The notes beneath the pieces are model-generated. The model was not told the origin of the DNA. It saw only the letters and a program-made list of their open reading frames with translations, and made no database searches. From assembly GCF_000344615.1 (NCBI RefSeq), contig NZ_KB467824.1:3995767-4059766 (forward strand): DNA of 64,000 bases, read 5' to 3'. Origin of the DNA: Janthinobacterium sp. CG3 (GTDB lineage: Bacteria; Pseudomonadota; Gammaproteobacteria; Burkholderiales; Burkholderiaceae_D). The translations under genes and the position numbers were made by a program. Positions 60,376-64,000 of this stretch are shown here, in pieces; the stretch's first letter is position 1, and each line of letters starts with the position of its first letter.

Positions 60376-60503
60376 TCCGCGACAGGCGGCCGGTGCCCCG
60401 CCGGCTGTGGCTGGCGGCCGGCAAAATGGCGCGCCGGCACGCCGCTGGGGCATGCTTTGGTGTAATCTTGGTGGCACCGTCCATATTACACTGGGAAATA
60501 TCC

Positions 60504-60791
60504 GTGCCAATACGGCATTCGTCTTCACCGCGACGCGCCGGCCCCGCCCAGTTGGCGCTGGCGCTGCCGGCGGCCATCGCGCAAGACCGGCGCCAGGGCC
60601 CCGACACCGGTTTCGCCACCTACGCCGAGACCGACGACAACCATTACCTTGCGGCGTTCACCGCCATCCCGGCCAAGCAGGCGCTGGCCGAGGCGCAGTC
60701 GGTGCGCGACAAAATCATCCTGGCCGGCCTGTTGTGCTTGGTGCTGCCGGTGGCGCGGCAAAGCGTTTTTAACCAACAAGGCAAGCGATGA
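60504..60791 (+). CDS. Small hypothetical protein, perhaps a sensor-domain fragment
   Basis: 95 residues from a GTG (with GGGA upstream), or longer from an earlier start at 60393. The middle (GFATYAETDDNHYLAAFTAI) and following helix (KIILAGLLCLVLPVA) resemble the end of a Cache-type sensor plus membrane segment, but it stops at once. Its stop overlaps the next gene by 4 bases (ATGA), suggesting cotranslation. May be a remnant. Weak call. Confidence 0.35.
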   Translation: MPIRHSSSPRRAGPAQLALALPAAIAQDRRQGPDTGFATYAETDDNHYLAAFTAIPAKQALAEAQSVRDKIILAGLLCLVLPVARQSVFNQQGKR

Positions 60792-61072
60792 AAATGAAAA
60801 AACTGGTTGGCCTTGCGCTGGCCGCCGGCGGCGTCGCCGCCTTGGTGTCGGCGTCGTTCGTGGCCGGCGCGGTCTTGCTGGTGGTTGGCATGGCCTGCCT
60901 GCTGGCGGCGCCGGGCCGGGGCGCCGCGCCGGGCGATTCCGGCGGCGACGGCGGCGTCGCCGGGAGCGGCGGCGACAGCTCATCCGGCGACAGCGCAAGC
61001 GACGGCTGCGGCGCCGGCTCGGACGGCGGCTCGGACGGCGGCGGTTGCGGCGGCGGCGACGGCGGCGACTAG
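60788..61072 (+). CDS. Small membrane protein with Gly/Ser/Asp/Cys-rich tail
   Basis: 94 residues. Basic start MKMKKL, two hydrophobic stretches (about 6-44) and a tail of over 40 residues dominated by Gly, Ser, Asp with two Cys (GDSASDGCGAG, GGGCGGGDGGD). Similar low-complexity tails occur on many uncharacterised small membrane proteins. Translationally coupled to the preceding frame. Function unknown. A second Met two codons later is possible. Confidence 0.55.
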   Translation: MKMKKLVGLALAAGGVAALVSASFVAGAVLLVVGMACLLAAPGRGAAPGDSGGDGGVAGSGGDSSSGDSASDGCGAGSDGGSDGGGCGGGDGGD

Positions 61073-61089
61073 CCCCCCCCGCCTAGCGC

Positions 61090-62727
61090 CTATTGCTGGG
61101 CTTTTTTCGCCTTCACCGGCGTAAACGCCAGGTCGGCGAAGTCGTAGCTGAAATCGGTCTCCGCCGATACCGGCGCCATTTTCATGCGCTCGACGCTGCC
61201 GTCGGGATTGAGGGCGAACGTGACATAGGCGTCGGCGTTGAAGTTGCGCTCCTTCCAGCGCACGATGAAGGTGTCGTGCTGCCAGTGCTCCAGCTCGCCG
61301 ACCAGGTCGGGCGTGCGCGAAAAACTCAGCAGATGCTTGCCGCCGTCGTGGCGGATGGTCGCCGCGCCGTACCACGCGTCCTGGTATTCGCCGTCATAGG
61401 CGGCCGGCGGCAGCGACGGCCGCGACTTGGCGGCGCGCGCGGCGGCGGCCTTGCCCTGCTTGTGCGCGTCCTCCGCGTGGCCGGCGCGCTCGGCCGCGCC
61501 GATCAGGCCGATCCAATCGCTCGGCGCCACGCCCAGGTAATGGTCGAGGATGCGCCACTGCAGCGAGCGCATCGCCGCGCCGCTCTCGGCGTTGGTCAAG
61601 ATCGCCACGCCCAGCTTCGCCTCCGGCACCATCACCACCTGCGAGAAGAAGCCCTGCAGCGCGCCGCCGTGCTGGGCCAGCTTCATGCCCTTGTAATCGC
61701 GCAGGTTGAAGCCCAGGCCGTAGGCGTTGAAATTGGGCGTCAGCGCTTCCAGGCCCGGCTTCGGCTCGGCGATTTTCATCGGCGTCTGCGCGGTCCACAT
61801 TTCGCGGCCCTGCGCCGCGCTGAACAGGCGCGCCCGCGGCTCGGCGCCGGCGCCGATCCGACCGCCGTCGAGCAGCGCCGCCATCCATTTCGCCAGGTCC
61901 TCGGCGTTGCTGTTGATGCCGACCGCGCCGACCGCGTTCGGCACCGGCATCGACTTCACCGCGGCGATCCGGCCGTTGATCTTGCTGTGCGCGCCGGCCA
62001 GGTTCGGGTTGCCGGCGTTGTCGTCCAGGCTGGTGGTGGTGGCGTGCATGCCCAGCGGCGCCAGGATGCGCTCGCGGATCGCCGCGCCCCAGGGCTTGCC
62101 GGCCTTCTCGGCGATGATCTTGCCGGCCACGATGTAGAGCAGATTGTCGTAGGCGTAGCTGTTGCGGAAACTGCTCGCCGGGCGGATGTAGCGCAGCTTC
62201 TCGATGATCTCGTCGGTTGAAAAACTGCTGGTCGGCCACCACAGCAAATCGCCGGCGCCCAAGCCCAGGCCGCTGCGGTGGGTCAGCAAATCGCGCACCG
62301 TGATGGCGTTGCTCACATACGCGTCGTACATCTGGAAGCCCGGCAAATGCTTGGTGACGGGATCGTCCCAGGCCAGCCTGCCCTCGTCGACCAGCATCGC
62401 CAGCGCGGCGGCCGTGAACGCCTTCGAATTCGACGCCACCTCGAACAGCGTCTGGGCGTCGACGGCGGCCGGCTGCCCCAGCTTGCGCACGCCGAAGCCC
62501 CTGGCGACGAGCACCTTGCCGTCCTTGACGACGGCGATGGCGATACCGGGCACGTCGAAAGCCTTCAAGACGCTGGCGACGTCGGCGTCGAGGTCGAAGG
62601 CCGGCGCCGGCGCGGCGGCGGCGGCAACGGCGGCGGCGCTTGGCTGCGCGGCGGCGCCGGCCAGCGCCGGCTGGCTGGCGGCGAACGCCAGCAAAATGGA
62701 TGCGGCAAAGCGGTTCAGCGAATACAT
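61090..62727 (-). CDS. Serine hydrolase, class C beta-lactamase-related, with DUF3471-like C-terminus
   Basis: 545 residues from ATG 62727 (TTGGAGA upstream). A signal peptide (about 1-26, ALAGA) precedes a penicillin-binding-like domain: SxxK in ASNSKAFTA, the YxN element as YDN in NSYAYDNLLYIVAG, and HxG as HGG in AQHGGALQG. The C-terminal part (DGEYQDAWYGAATI onwards) matches the DUF3471 domain often attached to such hydrolases. Usual roles are peptidase or esterase activity rather than drug resistance; substrate unknown. Confidence 0.88.
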   Translation of the reverse strand: MYSLNRFAASILLAFAASQPALAGAAAQPSAAAVAAAAAPAPAFDLDADVASVLKAFDVPGIAIAVVKDGKVLVARGFGVRKLGQPAAVDAQTLFEVASNSKAFTAAALAMLVDEGRLAWDDPVTKHLPGFQMYDAYVSNAITVRDLLTHRSGLGLGAGDLLWWPTSSFSTDEIIEKLRYIRPASSFRNSYAYDNLLYIVAGKIIAEKAGKPWGAAIRERILAPLGMHATTTSLDDNAGNPNLAGAHSKINGRIAAVKSMPVPNAVGAVGINSNAEDLAKWMAALLDGGRIGAGAEPRARLFSAAQGREMWTAQTPMKIAEPKPGLEALTPNFNAYGLGFNLRDYKGMKLAQHGGALQGFFSQVVMVPEAKLGVAILTNAESGAAMRSLQWRILDHYLGVAPSDWIGLIGAAERAGHAEDAHKQGKAAAARAAKSRPSLPPAAYDGEYQDAWYGAATIRHDGGKHLLSFSRTPDLVGELEHWQHDTFIVRWKERNFNADAYVTFALNPDGSVERMKMAPVSAETDFSYDFADLAFTPVKAKKAQQ

Positions 62728-62838
62728 ATTGCGAGTCTCCAAGAGGGTCGGTACGGTGGCCGCTTGACTAAGGCAAGCGTCGGGCAGAATAGCACTTCCC
62801 TGCCCCGAATAAAACATTGCCCCCAAGACGCGCAACAC

Positions 62839-62867
62839 GCTGGGTTTGTTGTCGAGTCTGGTATCAT
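62839..62867 (+). promoter_or_regulatory. Promoter of the manganese riboswitch transcript
   Basis: TTGTCG (62839-62844), 17 bases, TATCAT (62862-62867). The start site would fall near 62874, just where the riboswitch fold begins. Confidence 0.7.
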
Positions 62868-62874
62868 GCGCGCT

Positions 62875-63055
62875 GAACATTGGGGAGTAGTCGTCCTTCG
62901 CCCACGGCGCGGGAACCTGTATCAACATAATCGGCCCGCAGGCCGTGGTGCAGGTGGTCGTAAGACTTGACGAGACCATTGATCAAAGGGCGGCCGCATG
63001 GGCCGGAGTCGCCCTTGGATCATTGGTTAATCGTCCGGCCCGCGTACCTCTCTTA
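62875..63055 (+). ncRNA. yybP-ykoY manganese riboswitch
   Basis: About 180 bases of structured leader. The 5' strand has the hallmark GGGGAGTAG (62882-62890) and the later strand contains GACGAGACC (62969-62977), with several GC stems, before the downstream gene. The riboswitch binds Mn2+ and turns on exporters. Location directly upstream of a GDT1-family gene is the known association in proteobacteria. Confidence 0.88.
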
Positions 63056-63060
63056 TTTCC

Positions 63061-63636
63061 ATGGAAGCTTTCTTCGTCTCCACCGGCATCGTCGCCCTCG
63101 CTGAAATCGGCGATAAAACCCAATTGCTCGCTTTTTTACTCGCCGCCAAGTTCCGCAAGCCGCTGCCGATCGTGCTGGCCATCCTGCTCGCCACCGTCGC
63201 CAACCACGCCTTTGCCGCCGCCGTCGGCGCCTGGGTCACGTCGCTGATGGGGCCGGCCGTGCTGCGCTGGGTACTGGGGCTGTCCTTCCTGGCGATGGCG
63301 GCTTGGACCCTGGTGCCCGACCAGATCGACGAAGACGACGCCAAGCTGGCCAAATACGGTGTGTTCCTGACCACGCTGATCGCCTTCTTCCTCGCCGAAA
63401 TGGGCGACAAGACGCAGGTGGCCACGGTCGCGCTGGCGGCGCGCTACGACGGCATCGTCGCGGTGGTCGCCGGCACCACCTTCGGCATGATGCTGGCCAA
63501 CGTGCCGGCCGTGTACCTCGGCGAGCGCATCGCCAACCGGGTGCCGCTGCGGCTGGTGCATGGCATTGCCGCCGCCGTGTTCGCGCTGCTCGGCCTGGCC
63601 ACGCTGCTGGGCGCGGGCGCCAGGCTGGGCTTGTAG
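63061..63636 (+). CDS. mneA: TMEM165/GDT1 (UPF0016) family manganese exporter
   Basis: 191 residues, two halves of about three helices each, with the signature ExGDKT twice: AEIGDKTQLLAF (near 14) and AEMGDKTQVATV (near 116). Family members in Vibrio and Xanthomonas export Mn2+ and are under yybP-ykoY control; the leader here fits. Start ATG 63061 lies right behind the riboswitch; the ribosome-binding site (CTCTCTTATTTCC region) is weak and may be part of the switch. Confidence 0.92.
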   Translation: MEAFFVSTGIVALAEIGDKTQLLAFLLAAKFRKPLPIVLAILLATVANHAFAAAVGAWVTSLMGPAVLRWVLGLSFLAMAAWTLVPDQIDEDDAKLAKYGVFLTTLIAFFLAEMGDKTQVATVALAARYDGIVAVVAGTTFGMMLANVPAVYLGERIANRVPLRLVHGIAAAVFALLGLATLLGAGARLGL

Positions 63637-63657
63637 CGCGAGGCTGATTATTAATCA

Positions 63658-63695
63658 ACAATGTTGGTGTTGCCGTAACGAACGACCAACATTGT
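63658..63695. promoter_or_regulatory. Perfect 11-base inverted repeat between mneA and the last gene
   Basis: ACAATGTTGGT (63658-63668) and ACCAACATTGT (63685-63695) are perfect inverted copies 16 bases apart, 22 bases after the mneA stop. AT-rich DNA with TAAAAT and TAGAAT follows. It may be a terminator stem or an operator for the downstream gene. Confidence 0.5.
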
Positions 63696-63781
63696 CAATT
63701 TAAAATAGAATTACGACATCGAGCAATTCGGGGCCATCGCCCGCACCGGCGCGCGCCACCGATCACTTTATAAGGATGACT

Positions 63782-64000
63782 ATGCAATTGAATGCACAAC
63801 GCGCGCTCGTGGCGGCGCTGATGGCCATCGCCGCGGCCGGCAACGCCTGCGCCGTGACGATGATTGTGAGCGAACCTTCGGCGCAGACGGCGTTCTTCGA
63901 CGGCGCGCTTGTGCCCGCGCAGAGCGCCGACGACGCCGCGCCGGCCATGGCGCTGGCGCAGCAAGTCGCGGCCGATCCGTTCCAGCCGGCGCCGGCCGCC
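63782..64000 (+). CDS. Secreted protein of unknown function, N-terminal part (cut by window end)
   Basis: 73 residues visible. AAGGA precedes the ATG. A Sec signal peptide (about 1-24, ALVAALMAIAAAGNACA) is followed by a segment rich in Ala, Gln, Asp (TMIVSEPSAQTAFFDGALVP). No family recognised from this fragment. Confidence 0.7.
   Translation, partial: MQLNAQRALVAALMAIAAAGNACAVTMIVSEPSAQTAFFDGALVPAQSADDAAPAMALAQQVAADPFQPAPAA

Noticed and set aside
60393..60503. Longer N-terminus for the small frame ending at 60791
   Set aside because: This part lacks coding character and a ribosome-binding site; GTG 60504 has GGGA upstream. The whole frame remains doubtful.
61090..62727. Calling the serine hydrolase an antibiotic-resistance beta-lactamase
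   Set aside because: It has the general SxxK/YxN/HxG layout plus a DUF3471-like domain, which is common in peptidase or esterase relatives; no evidence for resistance.

Overview
This 64 kb window is high-GC DNA (about two thirds G+C by eye), densely coding, with strong G/C bias at third codon positions. Gene content and order point to a betaproteobacterium of the Oxalobacteraceae, probably the Massilia/Duganella/Telluria group. The evidence is the str-S10-spc-alpha ribosomal super-region followed by dsbD, pilMNOPQ next to aroK/aroB and dgt, System II (Ccs) cytochrome c maturation, and a PEP-CTERM protein with an FxDxF motif. The genus is inferred, not proven. I see no insertion sequence, prophage, CRISPR array, tRNA or rRNA gene.

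Layout. 1-3.4 kb: the 3' end of mutY, then (minus strand) dgt and a single reading frame that fuses shikimate kinase to 3-dehydroquinate synthase (aroKB). 3.4-10.8 kb: a large Ig-like repeat lipoprotein inserted between aroKB and pilQ, then pilQ-P-O-N-M, all on the minus strand and transcribed pilM first. 11.2-14.2 kb: mrcA (PBP1A), cyaY and the divergent lptM lipoprotein. 14.2-20.2 kb: msrQ, msrP, the Ccs pair ccsB and resB, and a dihaem cytochrome c4, one periplasmic redox and cytochrome block. 20.3-22.3 kb: the GTPase engB and hemB. 22.3-32.6 kb: a TonB-like proline-rich membrane protein, an RND pump with its adaptor, an OmpR-type two-component system, a divergent Spy/CpxP-like chaperone, and dsbD.

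32.7-53.9 kb is the ribosomal and translation region, read entirely on the minus strand: rpsL-rpsG-fusA-tuf, rpsJ, rplC to rpsQ, rplN to rpsK, then rpsD-rpoA-rplQ. Its main peculiarity is a break of about 2 kb between rpsJ and rplC. The break holds a 335-residue coiled-coil protein with its own consensus promoter and a 63-residue secreted protein whose six cysteines are spaced symmetrically. rplC has its own promoter, and strong hairpins follow rpsJ, so the S10 operon looks physically and transcriptionally split. Further hairpins or candidate promoters lie in the rpsQ/rplN, rpsK/rpsD and rpsD/rpoA gaps.

54-64 kb is more accessory: a phosphoethanolamine-transferase-like membrane enzyme with an unusual low-complexity insert, the FxDxF PEP-CTERM protein behind a long AT-rich leader, a spermidine-synthase-fold protein, a MocR-type regulator divergent from a PNPOx-like flavoprotein, some gene debris with a small Gly/Asp-rich membrane protein, a serine hydrolase, a yybP-ykoY manganese riboswitch in front of a GDT1-family manganese exporter, and the start of a secreted protein cut by the window end.

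Functional themes. Envelope biogenesis and redox are prominent: type IV pili, PBP1A, lptM, Ccs, MsrPQ and DsbD. The RND pump, two-component system and Spy-like gene form one contiguous module whose content matches the E. coli BaeSR regulon (spy plus mdtABC).
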